The notes beneath the pieces are model-generated. The model saw nothing but the letters and a program-made list of their open reading frames with translations, was not told where the DNA came from and did no database searches. Shown here piece after piece: positions 14,041 to 28,332 of a stretch of 64,000 bases of DNA; positions within the stretch are counted from its first letter, which is position 1, and each line of letters opens with the position of its first letter. This stretch comes from Ipomoea triloba. Its lineage: Eukaryota; Streptophyta; Magnoliopsida; Solanales; Convolvulaceae. The translations under genes and the position numbers were made by a program. The stretch lies in contig NC_044930.1 of assembly GCF_003576645.1 (NCBI RefSeq), positions 18,800,182 to 18,864,181 of the forward strand, in the 5' to 3' direction.

Positions 14041-14357
14041 GAAATGAGCCATATCTGCCTTATGTAACAGGTCATGTTTAGGCCGTATCAGCCCTGCACA
14101 AAAATGATTACACACCAACTCATAACGTCTAGTACTAATACTTAAGGTTATCAGACTTGGGATTTTGTGACCTTGATCAGCTCTCTGCTGTCTTACTCAA
14201 CACCCATAGGCCATAGCCTTCAAGACTTGCACCAAATCTCAAATCTAGCAGTTAACCATGTTCAACTGTGAACTCCATCTTCTCAAAAACGCGTCAACTT
14301 TCTTACAGCAAGTTCGACTTGGTATGGCATCCATCACACACGTAATTTTCCAACCAA

Positions 14358-16376
<2,019 letters not shown>

Positions 16377-16429
16377 ACTTCCGTATAACGGGTCATGGTC
16401 AAATCCGGATTCAATACTCAGAATTTAAC

Positions 16430-16745
16430 TTAATAATGTTTAAAATTTATGTTCATAATACACATATATATAAACATAATACAATTTACAAGAATTTAAT
16501 ATATTATGAATATGAATTTTGTGCATTATAAACACGAATTCTGTGTATTATGTTAAATGTTTAATTCAATTTCATTATATTGCGTTTATGTGTATGTATA
16601 TTATGAAAATGAATTCTGTGCATTATAAACGTAAATTCTGTACATTATGGAGATTATGTGTATTGGATCAGTGTCCATAGTTATGTGTATGCATATTATA
16701 AACATGAATTCTGTACATTATGAAGTCAAATTTTGCGTATTGGAC
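16430..16745. repeat. AT-rich degenerate short repeats upstream of ALKBH2
   Basis: The phrase gaattctgtgcattataaac and its variants recur at least five times (near 16510, 16535, 16610, 16630 and 16700), interleaved with tatgtgtat runs. No reading frame is seen. It lies 50-370 bp 5' of the ALKBH2 start, so promoter sequence for that gene may be mixed in. Confidence 0.6.
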
Positions 16746-16769
16746 TAGGCTCCACAATGCTGTGAAAAG

Positions 16770-16986
16770 AGGTTTGGTGTTGCAGTCAGGAGCTGACCAG
16801 TCGCAGTTCCTTGCGAAGTCAGTCAACAACTAGCCTTTTCAGGCCTTAGAAGAAGAGGATGATGCTGGAGTTATTTTTAGGAGTTCGCCAGTCGCCCTTC
16901 CTCGTGAAGCTGGCCGACCACTGGCCTTTTTAGGTCAAGGAGAACGGGAGTTTGGTGTTGCAGTCAGGAGTTGCCCAGTCGCGATT
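16770..16986. repeat. Tandem array, segment 1
   Basis: Units of about 178 bp made of two related ~89-bp halves. Each half carries gctgaccagtcgc, cttcctcgcgaagctgg and actggccttttcagg. The array is interrupted at 16986 by an LTR element whose target duplication (CGATT/CGCTT) lies in the middle of a unit. Confidence 0.85.
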
Positions 16987-19123
16987 TGATGTGTAGCAAA
17001 AATGAGTAATGGTGAGTGTACGGGTGTGAAATGTCGTTCCGCTGAGGATTAGGGGTTATGTCATGCAATATGCAATCACAAAACTAGGCACTAGCACAAG
17101 GAAATCAACATGAAGCTAAGAAAGCGACAACAAAGTAGAACAAACACATATAAACAATAGATAAATACAAAATAACGAAATAGGACTCAAGTTAGGGGCA
17201 TTACCATCTAGATGCTTTAACACTTAAGTTTGGAGGAAGAACATTTTACCTAGGTTCTTGAGGCAAACACAAATAAATCCTAGTCAAGACAAGGATTAGA
17301 ACAAGGATTACCCCACTCCCGTGGTGTATCAACCCAAGTTCTTGAAGTATAAAAGCTATTTAAGCCCCAATCTACCCATATTTCCACAGAAGGGAAATTG
17401 GGTTCGAGAGTGGGAAGGCTCAAGTCTTCCATCCAATTCTCATTGAGATGAAAGACTTTCCAAACACAAACAATAATTGCTACGCATAAACTATTGCAAG
17501 ATAAATTAAAGACCCAACTCAAACTCAAGAACCCTAGGTTGGGGTTCTTCTCCTTTTTCACAATAATCACAACCTATGCATCAAAATAGATAATACAACC
17601 CTAACGCAAGCCCATAAATTAATTACTCATGATTAAATAGCATAAAGAACACAAAAGCACAAGTAATAAGCATAAATCTTGATAAAGAAAAGAGATAAGG
17701 GAAAGAAAGCTTCTCTATTGAAATGGGTGGAAGAATCTTGAAATCCAAGCTTCAAATCCAGGATTACAAGCTCCAAAAGTGTTAAAAAAAAAACATAGAT
17801 CTAAGCCTAATCTAACCTAAAAATATGAAAGGAAGTGAATGGAGTGTCTAGGGTTCAACCATGAATCAAAATCGAGTTCAAAATGCTCAAAACGAGCTTA
17901 AATAATTGCAGAGTAGGTGCCATACGGTCTCACATACGGCCGTATGAGTGGTCGTATGCTTTTGTGCGATTTACAGTGCATTTCTCAAAATTCTGTTCAC
18001 TGTGTTGACTTCTAGGATAATTTTCACCCTCAAATCCACTTTATTAGCCTTTGTGGTCTTCAACAAAGTTGTATACCTTCAAGTTGACTTTCTAATGGCG
18101 CAAGAATCACCTCATTTGGACATTCCTAGACTGAAATATGGTCAAAACACCGAACAATGGCAGATTTGGACGAGATCTGTAAGTCTGGACGATTTTGACT
18201 CATTTTCTTCATTTGTTTTAGCTTTAATGTCTTCATGAGAGTTGTAGCCCTTTGAGTCTTCGTTCCAATGGCACAAGAATCACTCAATTTAGATATATAT
18301 AGGCCGAGATATCGTCCAATCACTAAGATGTCGACGTGCAGAAATTTCAACACATTGACCTTTTGCTTCTCTTTTGTTTTAGTTTGCCCAAATGATCAAT
18401 ACCATTGAAAATACAACTATTAGGCTCCCTTGGAAGTGTTGCACCCATCTCCATAGCTTCTCCTTGACTCCAAATTCACCCAAAATGCTTGAAAATCACC
18501 GTCTTTGCTTCCAATGCTTTCCAACTCATACTGTAACACCCCAATTTTCACATATTGGATTTATTACAAAATCCCTAATAATACATCGCGGAAGCTTACA
18601 TCTAACCAGCAGAAAACTGGGTGCTACCGCCACACCTAGAGTGAATTCTATCACCTCTTTGACAAACTCCACTCTAAGTGCACAGGCTAAACTTACAACA
18701 TTAACAACAATCCCTGTCTACATCAAAGAGTAGACCCCAACCTCAACTTCCATCCTATTCAGAGCTCATCGGGCTACAGGAACCCACCCTATATAATATC
18801 TGTTAACAGAAAACACATTGAAGTGTATTTAGCACGACGGCTAAGTAAGGATATCCATGGGTTATTCAAAACTAAATAAAGGTTTTGTAAAAATTGTTAC
18901 ATAGAAAACCCTATACCTTACTTATCGGCAAAGATTCTATCTGCAACAGTTATAAATAGCAACTTGCATACATTATGAGCAAAATTCAATAACGTCTCAT
19001 ATCATTTTCCCTCTTGACAAGGTCATTTGGTAATCATTTACATACCCAATAATATATTGTTAAACAATTAAGCATACTAGTAAGTAGTAGAAAACATAAA
19101 TCACACATCTTGCTTGTAATCAC

Positions 19124-19504
19124 NNNNNNNNNNNNNNNNNNNNNNNNNNNNNNNNNNNNNNNNNNNNNNNNNNNNNNNNNNNNNNNNNNNNNNNNNNNNN
19201 NNNNNNNNNNNNNNNNNNNNNNNNNNNNNNNNNNNNNNNNNNNNNNNNNNNNNNNNNNNNNNNNNNNNNNNNNNNNNNNNNNNNNNNNNNNNNNNNNNNN
19301 NNNNNNNNNNNNNNNNNNNNNNNNNNNNNNNNNNNNNNNNNNNNNNNNNNNNNNNNNNNNNNNNNNNNNNNNNNNNNNNNNNNNNNNNNNNNNNNNNNNN
19401 NNNNNNNNNNNNNNNNNNNNNNNNNNNNNNNNNNNNNNNNNNNNNNNNNNNNNNNNNNNNNNNNNNNNNNNNNNNNNNNNNNNNNNNNNNNNNNNNNNNN
19501 NNNN
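19124..19504. other. Assembly gap (381 N)
   Basis: A run of N inside the solo LTR. Any open frames crossing it are artefacts. Confidence 1.
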
Positions 19505-20189
19505 GTAACTACATTCATATTTCGAAATTCCACTTAGTCCTAGATAGAAAGTGTGAGGCCTTTGGAGTCCTTTCTCCACTTTTGACTGACCACTTGGATC
19601 GTTCAACTCGGGTTCAGTGGTCATCGCCCGGTCTAATACTGATCCCCTGGACTTATAGGAGCGTTAGAATGATTCCTAGCTAGCCTCACTAGGTTCATAA
19701 GAACGACTCCTACCCGAAAATAGAGTTACTATACTTAAGTGTGCACACCCCCGCGGAGACCCTTTTCCTTCCGGGTGATATAGTACTCGGCGAATAGACT
19801 TCGCCCACAGTATGATTGATCATACACATAATTACCATGCGGAATAGGCACTTTAAGCTCATCTTTATTCCGTGGTTAACAAGATCCTTCACAACTTTTA
19901 CTAGAACTAAGGTTTGAAAACATTTTTCTACTCTTTCCCTTTTCTTGCATTGAAAATATTTTGGACATACTTGGGTCAATTCCAATACCCGGAAATTAAT
20001 TCTCCTTTTAACCCAATTCAAAAATTCTCCTTTTCCTTTGCAAAACATTTGGATGATCCACTAACATCCTTTCACAAAAGTAATTCAAGTGTAACAATTC
20101 TACACTTTCCACCCCACATTTATCACATAAGTCTCATATTTGACACCTACATCTCAATGCATATAACATATACATTTCCAACTTCAACA

Positions 20190-20690
20190 TAGGCATAACA
20201 CATAACATATATTTATTATTCTCACTAACCACATATATAATTATGGGTTACACATACCATATACTATACACACAATGTGACATTTTACCATGTATATATA
20301 TACATAATACAACATTTTATTAATACATACATACCCATATATGTACATATATATATTTATAGTTTAATCACACACACACCATACGTATATATATATATAT
20401 ATATATACCCACACGGTTTTCCTATATATACATATACATAAAACACATATATAAAATTATATATATATGTATACTATACTACACGTACCTATCTTTNATA
20501 AATATATATACTATACTACACGTATATACATACTATATATAGGTACATAATAGTTATAAATATATATATATATTACACGTACACTCATACTATATATATA
20601 AATGTACATAATACTTATAATTATATATATGTAATTTGCACCATACGTACATATACTCAAATATGTACACAATACATATATATACATTCA
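20190..20690. repeat. TA/CA-rich microsatellite tract
   Basis: Dense tatata, acatatat and cgtatata runs with three near-repeats of a cacgta..tactatatata phrase around 20480-20620, and one ambiguous base at about 20497. It lies inside the solo LTR and has no coding content. Confidence 0.8.
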
Positions 20691-21844
20691 TCATGTACAC
20701 AAAAATTCCACCTAAAACCCATCATATTTCAACCAACTATCAATTATCTAGTTTCAAACAACCTCAACCAATTAAAGGGATTCCTTACCTCAACCGGGTT
20801 TCTAATTTCGTAGAAGATCCTTGGAGTTGATTTTCCCCAATTTCACCTTAAAACCCTAAAATTCCATCAACCACATAACACATGATTTTAAGAAATCTTA
20901 ACTTAGATTCTTGTTCTAGGATGAAAAATAAAGCTATCTACCGAATAAAATGGAATTTTACCGAATAGATGATGATCTTGTGAAGAAAATTAGCTAGGAA
21001 GCTTTCTTGATCACAAGGAATGAAGATGAATTTTTCTCTCGTTTTTCCTCTCTTTATTTCGAAAATGGGAATAGAATGGGGATAATGGAAGATCAAAGCT
21101 CTATTTATAGCAAGAATGGGAAAGCTTGGAGAGTAAGTCTCAATTTGGGGCTTGAAGAGTAAGCCACATTGTTTCTTATAAAGGAAGACATAAGAAACTT
21201 AGAGATCAAGCTTCAATTTGGATCATCTCAAAAAAATTATTTAAATAATAACATGTGGCTAGAAAGAATGACACTTGTCACAACCTTGTGGTGGGTAAGG
21301 GAAAATATCTTCTTTTGGACTGTTCGGGATTAAAACAGATAAAATTACGGTAGGAAATAATTTAATTCCAATAATTTTCGAAACCAAAAATTTATACCAG
21401 ACTGAAACTTAAAATTGGGCTGGTTCGGTACACCGCGAAATTTCGCGATGTACGATCAAAAATAAATTTTTGCTGCTATGGGCTAATTTAATTAACTAGG
21501 AAATCCAGAATAATAGTATGGTGTCTAAAAATCCATTTCCTAGGACAAACGGGTCCGAATACTAGCTCCTAAAATTTTTTTACGGTCCGTGACCGGGACG
21601 TACGATCGCAGCTTAATAACAACTATACTCACTTATAAAAATTCTTTTTGAAATATCTGAAGATCATAACTTATGAATGTCAACGCCTTAGGATAAAATA
21701 ATAATGTTAGGAAAATACGGGGTATTACACATACTCCTTGCAAAATAACACAAATAAGCACTAATTCTCATGAAATTTGGAATGATCTAAAAGCAAAATG
21801 ACTTAGTGAAAGGGAGAAAAATATAAACAAATAAGCACTTATCA

Positions 21845-22064
21845 CGCTTCCTTGCAAAGCCGGTCGACAACTGGCCTTTTCAGACCTTAGAAGAAGAGGA
21901 TGGTGTTGGAGTTATTGTCAGAAGCTGACTAGTCGCCCTTCCTCGAGAAGCTGGCCGACCACTAGCCTTTTCAGGCTAAGGAGAAAGGGGGCTTGGTGTT
22001 GTAGTTCATAAGCTAGCCAGTCGCGCTTCCTCGCGAAGTCGGTCAACAACTGGCTTTTTCAGGC
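21845..22064. repeat. Tandem array, segment 2
   Basis: Continuation of the 178-bp array between two insertions. It starts at cgcttccttgcaaagccgg and ends at ttttcaggc, where the next element enters. Confidence 0.85.
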
Positions 22065-24647
22065 TGGTGGGTTTTAGTTTGTGGTGAGGTGGATAAGTGG
22101 TATAGAAGTGGTAAAACGAAGAGTCAAGAATCCCCGAGTGTCGTATCTCTCAAGGAAGGCAAGTTTGGAGTCGAGTTAATGTTGGCACTTAGGAGGTTGG
22201 AAGGGAAGAGTTACATGAATGACTAATACTCAAAGGCATTTGTACAGGGGTTTTCAGGTTTTAAAAAGTGAGTTTAAGGAAAAGGTAAAATGGAGATTGG
22301 GGCTCGTGGCTAGTCTACGTGGTCTACTCTCTAATGGTTTTGCAAGCTAAAGACTCGGATTCAACTAGGGAGTTCATGGTACTTCACCAAGTGGCGTTAC
22401 ACTTGGACCCCCACATCCTCATTCGGTTGGGGCATTTCATTGAATACCTTGTCTACCACTCCTCCCGGACCTCTTCCTTTCGGACTAAGGGCGGGGATGT
22501 AGATGAGTTGGACTCGTGAGAGGCCGTTATCGCGCACTCACTCACTTTCACGAGGGTTTGCTACCTAATGTGGCCACACTTAGGCACAAAGCATATCAAA
22601 CATCATCCACACAAGTATTCAAATCTAAGAACATAAAGCTCACAATTTTAAAGCAATTTCTTCAACATATCAACCACATAGCTAGTTTCGGGGCTACCAA
22701 TCCCCTATCTAATCTAAGCAAACATTAAAATAAGGAAACAAGAAGAAGCAATAGAAGATTCAAAGAAAACAAAAACGAAATCAAAATAGATAGTGAAAGA
22801 AGAGTTACCATCCATGGAGAATGGGTTCTATTACTGATAAGCACAAAGAATAGCCTATTTTAGGGGTCATTTAAGGGCTATAATTGTATGGTTTAGTACC
22901 CCTTTCATAAGAATATCATGCGTTAAGACTCGAATGTGACCAAAACCGCTAACAAGAGCTTGGAAGATGCTTTTTAGCTATTTTACAGCCAAACGGAGGA
23001 CCTAAGGCCAAAACAGAGCAGAAAATGGAGAAACCATGAAGCAGGAGCCTCCCACGCAGCCTCACACGCGTGTGGAGGGGCGTGGAAACATTCCAGTAAC
23101 TCCCCACGTCCTCCACACGCGTAGCGATAGTCGAAGCCTCAAGGCTCGACGCGTCGAGAGCCCTGTGTCACCCTAAAATTCTACTGCGCGGAAATTGTCT
23201 ATCTTGCCCCTATTTTGTTCCGCCTATATAAGGCTCATTATTTCAGACCTTTGGAAGAGGAGGAGGCACACCACAATCTTTAGATCTAGTTTTCTTTTCT
23301 TAATTTCTTCCCCTTTGGGGAGGAAAACATATACTCCTCCTTAGATTAGAGTAGATTAGGATGAAGAAGATCTTGTAGATTTAAAACTTCCTTTAGGTAA
23401 CATTCTTCTTTTAATATAAAGGTTGACCTTTTACATTCTTGCTTTGTTTCTTTGTTGATATTTATGTTTATTATGTTAGAGTAGAGTAGAAAGGGGATTG
23501 GTGGCCCCAAGGTTAATCTATGTGGATGCTTGATATAAATTGCTAGATTAAATGTGAGCTTTTTGATTGTTGGATGATGATCTTGTGTGAATGATGTTTA
23601 TACTGATTTGTGCCTAAGTGTGCACCTTAGGTAGCAAACTCAAAGGAAGTGAGTGTGTGCGCGATAGCGGCCACTCACGAGTCTCACTCACCCACATCTC
23701 CGCTCTTAGTCCGAAAGGACAAGATCCGAGAGGAGTGGTAGACAAAGTGTTCGATGAAATGCCCCAACCGAATGAGGATGTGGGAGTCCAAAGTGTGACG
23801 CCACTTGGTGATGTGCCATGAACTCCCTAGTCTATTCCACATCTCTAGCTCACGAGACCATACAAAGATAGACCACATAGAGAAGCCTAAGGCCCCGATC
23901 TCCGTCTTTCCATTTATTTTCATCACAACCATTATCAACCTTCCCCTCTTTTACCAATGAATCCAACCCTTAGCAAATCTTGTAACTCTTTTCCTTCAAC
24001 CTCTTAGATGCCAACACACTAATTCGATTCCCATTCGCCATCCTTGAGAGACACGACACTCGGGGAGTCTCAACTCTTCGTTTTACCACCTTCACATTCA
24101 CTCCCACTAAAACCACAACATCAATTACATTTTTGCCTTCAATCTTCTACCCTTCTACCATTGTTTCTTGAATCTATTCTAAGGAAAATGAAGTTTTCCC
24201 CCAAGATGGGAGAAAAACAAAAGAAACTTCAAACCTAAACCTATTTTTTTCTTCTCCACCCCCCCCCCCTTCAAATTTCCGAAAAAAAAGGGTTTAAATA
24301 GGCAACACGAAGCCACAAATTTTGAAATGACCCCTGTGCCCAGACCACGCCAGCGCCACGCGTGGATGGGGGCGTGGATAGCTACTGGAATTGATCCACG
24401 CCACCCACACGCGTGTTGGCTACGTGGACAGTCCCTGCTCGGTGGCCTCTTTGCTTTCTGCTCTGTTTTGGCCTTGAGTCCCTTTTCAATTTGTGGAAAT
24501 AACTTCAAAACTTCTTCTAAAGTTGTGTTAGAGGATTTTGATCACATCTGAGTTTAAAATGCACAAATATTGTTATAAACGAGTGGTAAAACTTCCTATT
24601 CTATCCTACTTTTGACCCTTAAATTATACTATTTTTTGTGCTTATCA
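22065..24647 (-). mobile_element. Solo LTR (1,289 bp) split by an inverted copy of itself
   Basis: Ends TGGTGGGTTTTAG (left) and GTGCTTATCA (right), flanked by CAGGC (22060-22064) and TAGGC (24648-24652). On the minus strand it starts TGATAAGCACAAAAAATAG. Removing the inner element 22835-24123 and one ATTAC copy leaves exactly 1,289 bp, the same length as the inner element. Its two halves match the inner copy in inverted orientation throughout, including the ccacgcg/cacgcgtg-rich segment (24330-24420) and the stretch ccgagtgtcgt (22138). Confidence 0.9.
22835..24123 (+). mobile_element. Solo LTR (1,289 bp), inner copy
   Basis: TGATAAGCACAAAGAATAG ... AACCACAACATCA with perfect 5-bp duplications ATTAC (22830-22834 and 24124-24128). 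A TATA-like box (cctatataaggctc near 23224) lies in the expected LTR position. No internal domain or primer-binding site is attached, so it is a solo LTR. It is in the opposite orientation to the copy that it interrupts. Confidence 0.9.
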
Positions 24648-25100
24648 TAGGCCTTAGAAGAAGAGGACGGTGTTGGTGTTATTGTCAGGAGCTGACTAGT
24701 CGCCCTTCCTCGCGAAGCTGGCCGACCACTGGCCTTTCCAGGCCAAGGAAAAAGGGAGTTTGGTGTTGCAGTCAGAAGCTGACCAGTCGCGCTTCCTTGC
24801 GAAGTCGGTCGACAATTGGCCTTTTCAAGCCTTAGAAGAAGAGGATGGTGTTGGTGCTATTGTCAAGAGCTGACCAGTTGCCCTTCTTCGCGAAGCCCGC
24901 CGACCACTACCCTTTTCAGGTCAAGGAGAAAGGGATTTTGGAGTCATAGTCAAGAGTTGACCAGTCGCCCTTCTTCGCGAAGTTGGCCGACCACTGGCCT
25001 TTTCGGGTTAAGGAGAAAAGGGGTTTTGTATTTCAGTCGGGAACAGACTAGGTGCCCCTCTTCGAAGAAGGCGGTCGACAATTAGCCTTTTCAGGCTTCG
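24648..25100. repeat. Tandem array, segment 3
   Basis: About two and a half 178-bp units. For example, ccttagaagaagaggacgg at about 24653 recurs as ccttagaagaagaggatgg at about 24831. Short frames here are repeats of the unit read through (CCYCQELTS..PSSRSW) and are not proteins. The array ends close to the 3' end of the antisense gene. Confidence 0.85.
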
Positions 25101-25205
25101 AAAAATAGAAGATAAAATCAAAAAAGAAAGTGAGTGAAGAAGATGCAAAGCTACATCAGTTTATTTATACCATACAAAGCAGAAATTTACATCATATTAC
25201 ATCCT

Positions 25206-28200
25206 TCATCTCTTAGGCGGGCGGGAAACACACTTGCATGGTCTGATCGGATTCACAACTTCTGGGGAAGAAGAAGGAGAGTCAAAGAATGTCATATAGT
25301 CAAGATCTGCCAGAAAGGTTGGAAGGCCAGTGAGGCGCCGCTCGGGGAGTTTCGATTGACCATATCTTGAAGTTATACAAAGAATGTCATATAGTCAAGA
25401 TCTGCTAGTTGGTCTACTCCCCTCTCGGGAGGTGCTTCAAGCTGTTCATCATCACCTGAAGGAACGTCTAAGGGGACAGTGGGGAGGCCACCCACCAAGC
25501 GACCACCTCGAATGGACCGCTGTGCACTCAAATTCTCAAGTTGAGTCCGCTCGGCCAGACGACTTGAAGACCGTCGATCAGAGTTCTCACCGCGCTCGTC
25601 TGTGTCCTTCTTTGGCCCCATGATCGATAAGACAAAGACTTAGGAGGTTTCAAGGAAGTCAGTCATATTTATTGGCTAGAAAATGGACTTGGATAAATAA
25701 AGAGCAATCTATGCCTAAAGTCACGTGTACTGCGCTCGAATGGCAGCGAAAAGACAGTTCATAACATGTTAGTACTCGCGGAAAAGATGAAGGAAGCTTT
25801 GTGACGGGCCAGACTGACATCCATGAAATATCGTGTGGATTGACTTGGAAGAAACTGTAATGAGGAACTTGGCCAGCTTTTGTAACCGGTCGGGACCAAG
25901 CACAAAAAAAAAAGAAAAAAAAGAAAAAGAGATGTATATACGCAAGCAAAATGCAAAGTAGTCGGAAACAACAAAAAGAGTGTATTATAGAAAAAAAAAC
26001 CTCGACCGAAGCAAAGGCGTTTACAAAAAGAGGCAGAAAGTAAAGGCTGCTAAGCTATCCTAACTGGCTAATGGGCCAGTAGTCTCCTCCGATGGTCTAG
26101 AGGTGAGGGTAGTCGGGACAGTAGTAGCAGTAGTTGAGCAACGCCTCACTAGGCCACCGAACGTATCTTTATCTTCTTCCAGGTCGAGTAGGCCAACTAT
26201 AGAGCCCCTAGCCAGAGTTTGTTGATTAGCGGCTGAATCCAAGTACTCAGAGTCCAAAGGAATCTGAAGACCGCCATCTTGTCCCACAGAGTGATGGTCC
26301 AGGACTGCATCCCCCTGGATAGGTATGGGGGTAGCTGAGTGCTGTTGTGCCTCCTCTAAAACAGCCAGAAGCCCGTAGTTCTCCGGATTGAAGCCTTCGT
26401 AGTGGTTGGCCAGAGCAGCATAGATCATCTTCTGCATGTTCGCTAGGCCTAGTTGGTAGTCTTCACCATCCATCTCGACCGAGAACTTCAATCCCTCCGG
26501 AGTTGCCAGCCAGTCTTTAGCTATTCGCTCCGCGCGCTCTCGGGCGTATTGCTCGACATCTCTCTGAAATTCATCCGACTCCTTGTAGGCAGTCAGTGCA
26601 ACCAGGTGACCGGTGAAGATCCAGCGACATATACTCATTCTGCCGCTGTTCGGCTTCTAGGGCAGAGTTGGCAGTGGCAAGCTTGAAGTTTATTTCCTCC
26701 ACTTGCTTATCATAATCAGCCCGAGCAGCATGAAGGACTTCTAGCTCAGAAAGGATGGCCTTCTAGCGCCGACAAAGAGCGAGTTGGGACATCAGCGACT
26801 GCAAAGCAAAAAGATCAAACTTAAAAAACTGTTAAGTACAAAAAATGAAGAAGGTTGTCCAGAAGAAGTAAATACATGGTAAGTGCGATGAGCGGCCCCG
26901 AGCAGAAGATCCTCAGCGTCTAGCTCCTAAATAGAGTTTAGATCGCGAGGGAAGACGACCTTATCTAGCCATTCACCCATGAGATATTTCCCCTTGTAGA
27001 TGGCCTTGTTCTCGTTGGCCTCTAGGCCGACCAAAATTCTCTTGGCAGCCGGAGGCTCGACTACCATCTCGCTGGTGCGCTTCTCCCCGACTAACGACCA
27101 GGAGGCGCAGTCGAGGGAAGTTGACTCTCTCCGTCTAGTAGATGCGATGGCCTGGGCGCTAGCAACTGGGGACCCTCTGATGACCAGTGGGGTCAGACTG
27201 CACGCGCTTGGGGTGGGGTGGAGCTAGAAGTTGCCACGCCTTTACCCTTCTCGGTAACGTACGGTCAAGTGAGCTAGACGGTGGACAATCAGTTCGTCAT
27301 GCTCAACCTCTTCCTCTGAATCGCTGGACGACTACTCAGTGTCGTTGTTGCATATAAAGAAGATGAGAAGTATGAATAAAAATGTGCACGCGGTCAGGAA
27401 GAGGAGGAAAGGAAGAAGCAAACCTATTTTTGGTTGCGCCTGTAGGTAGCAGACCAACCTTTTACATGGCACTCAGGCGAGACCAGCGACGAGCTGCTCC
27501 CCTCAAGCAAGGCCCTGACCAGCTGCATGAGGTTAGGAGGACATGGTGGCCTTTTGTCAAGGCAGTAGCAGGCGACTGCCAGATAAGAGGGAAGAGAAAA
27601 AAAAAGAACTCCTCCTTCTAACCCTTATGGAGGACTCCAACTAATCCAAAAATTTGCGACCATCCTGAGCACAAATTTGTATGTGCCCGGGGGCCACAGT
27701 ATCGACCGCAGTCAGTCAAAAAAGCTAGTGGAAGAGGGCCAAAGAAGCCTCCCTCTTGAGGCGATGGAGAACGACAAGAAAACTGACAAGAAGACGATGC
27801 GAATTAGGCACCAGCTGCCCAAGCACCAACCCGTAATAATTAAGAAGAGGTAGTGATGAGAAAAGGGTAAATGGGGACCCAAAAATCGCAGCGGACCGAA
27901 TGGTATCATACCAACAAAACCACCCTTTGGTGGATTGGTGATCGACCGCTGACTAGCTTCTTGAGTCTCCACCGCTGAGCCTAGCAAACGACAAGCATGA
28001 GCATAGTCGATAGCGAAAATAGAAGAACGACGAGGTACAGGGCGCTCCAAGTCCTCAAAATAGCCCAAGTCTCTTTCGATGAGTCAAGCCATAGAGGTAG
28101 CCTGGGTAGTGGCCGCAAGCCGGAGAGAAGAAGAGGTGGCCGGAAAAATAGTGTCGCCTTGGCGACGAGAAGAAGACAACGAGGTAGTAGAGGACGACAT
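25206..28200 (-). pseudogene. Antisense gag-like gene with putative gypsy-type transposon domain, degraded
   Basis: It reads on the minus strand, opposite to the LTR at 28667. The first exon starts at 28200 (MSSSTTSLSSSRRQ). An in-frame TGA follows after about 38 codons, then the frame resumes with LIERDLGYFEDLERPVPRR and GGFVGMIPFGPLRF. A frameshift near 27820 moves the motif LGQLVPNS-RLLVSFLV into another frame. This region resembles the putative gypsy-type transposon domain (Transposase_28). A second block at 26060-26638 is long and open (DEFQRDVEQYARERAERIAK, then DYQLGLANMQKMIY), typical of the C-terminal part of such proteins. A third frame at 25373-25621 starts MGPKKDTDERGEN. Because of a local duplication of gaatgtcatatagtcaagat (25287 and 25384), a related ending also runs on to a stop at 25206. 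A polyadenylation-like AATAAA on the minus strand follows near 25160. Function unknown; now broken. Confidence 0.65.
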
Positions 28201-28293
28201 TTATAAAAGAAAGGGCAAAAATGTTGAAAGAAGGGAGAAGAAACTGACCTTTGGAAGGAAATTGAAAAGAAAAAAGGAGGAAAGTCGAAAGGA

Positions 28294-28332
28294 ATTTATA
28301 GGGTTGGCTAGATGAGGATATGGCGACACGTG
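28294..28332 (-). promoter_or_regulatory. TATA box and G-box of the antisense gene
   Basis: On the minus strand CTATAAAT (28294-28300) lies about 94 bp upstream of the ATG at 28200. A CACGTG G-box (28327-28332) lies about 30 bp further upstream. The C/T-rich leader between them looks like a plant 5' UTR. This suggests independent antisense transcription rather than read-through from an LTR. Confidence 0.55.

Larger units (their letters stand above)
18532..21729 (-). mobile_element. Solo LTR, TGTAATACCCCG ... GGGGTGTTACA type, with gap
   Basis: Inverted ends tgtaacacccc and ggggtattaca with perfect 5-bp duplications CATAC (18527-18531 and 21730-21734). It is about 3.2 kb including 381 unknown bases (19124-19504). 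A TATA-like box on the minus strand (gctataaatagagc near 21100) places the promoter where an LTR promoter would be, so the element reads on the minus strand. TGTAACACCC-type ends are common in Tekay-lineage chromovirus LTRs. It is nested inside 16987-21844. Confidence 0.8.
16987..21844 (-). mobile_element. Solo LTR-like element (1,655 bp after removing its own insertion)
   Basis: TG...CA termini (TGATGTGTAGC on the left, GCACTTATCA on the right) with a 5-bp target duplication, CGATT at 16982-16986 and CGCTT at 21845-21849 (one mismatch). Removing the nested element 18532-21729 and one CATAC copy leaves 1,655 bp without a recognisable internal coding region, which fits a solo LTR. Orientation is given as minus because the minus-strand start TGATAAGTGC matches the start of the LTRs at 22835 and 63716. 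Confidence 0.75.

Noticed and set aside
19034..19624. Three ORFs across the gap
   Set aside because: They consist almost wholly of unknown residues from the N run.
22065..24647. A foldback (long-inverted-repeat) DNA transposon
   Set aside because: Each arm has its own TG..CA ends and its own 5-bp duplication, and lengths match exactly after excision. Two nested solo LTRs explain it better.
24638..25085. Two ORFs rich in PSSRSW repeats
   Set aside because: They are the 178-bp tandem unit read in frame, with no domain.
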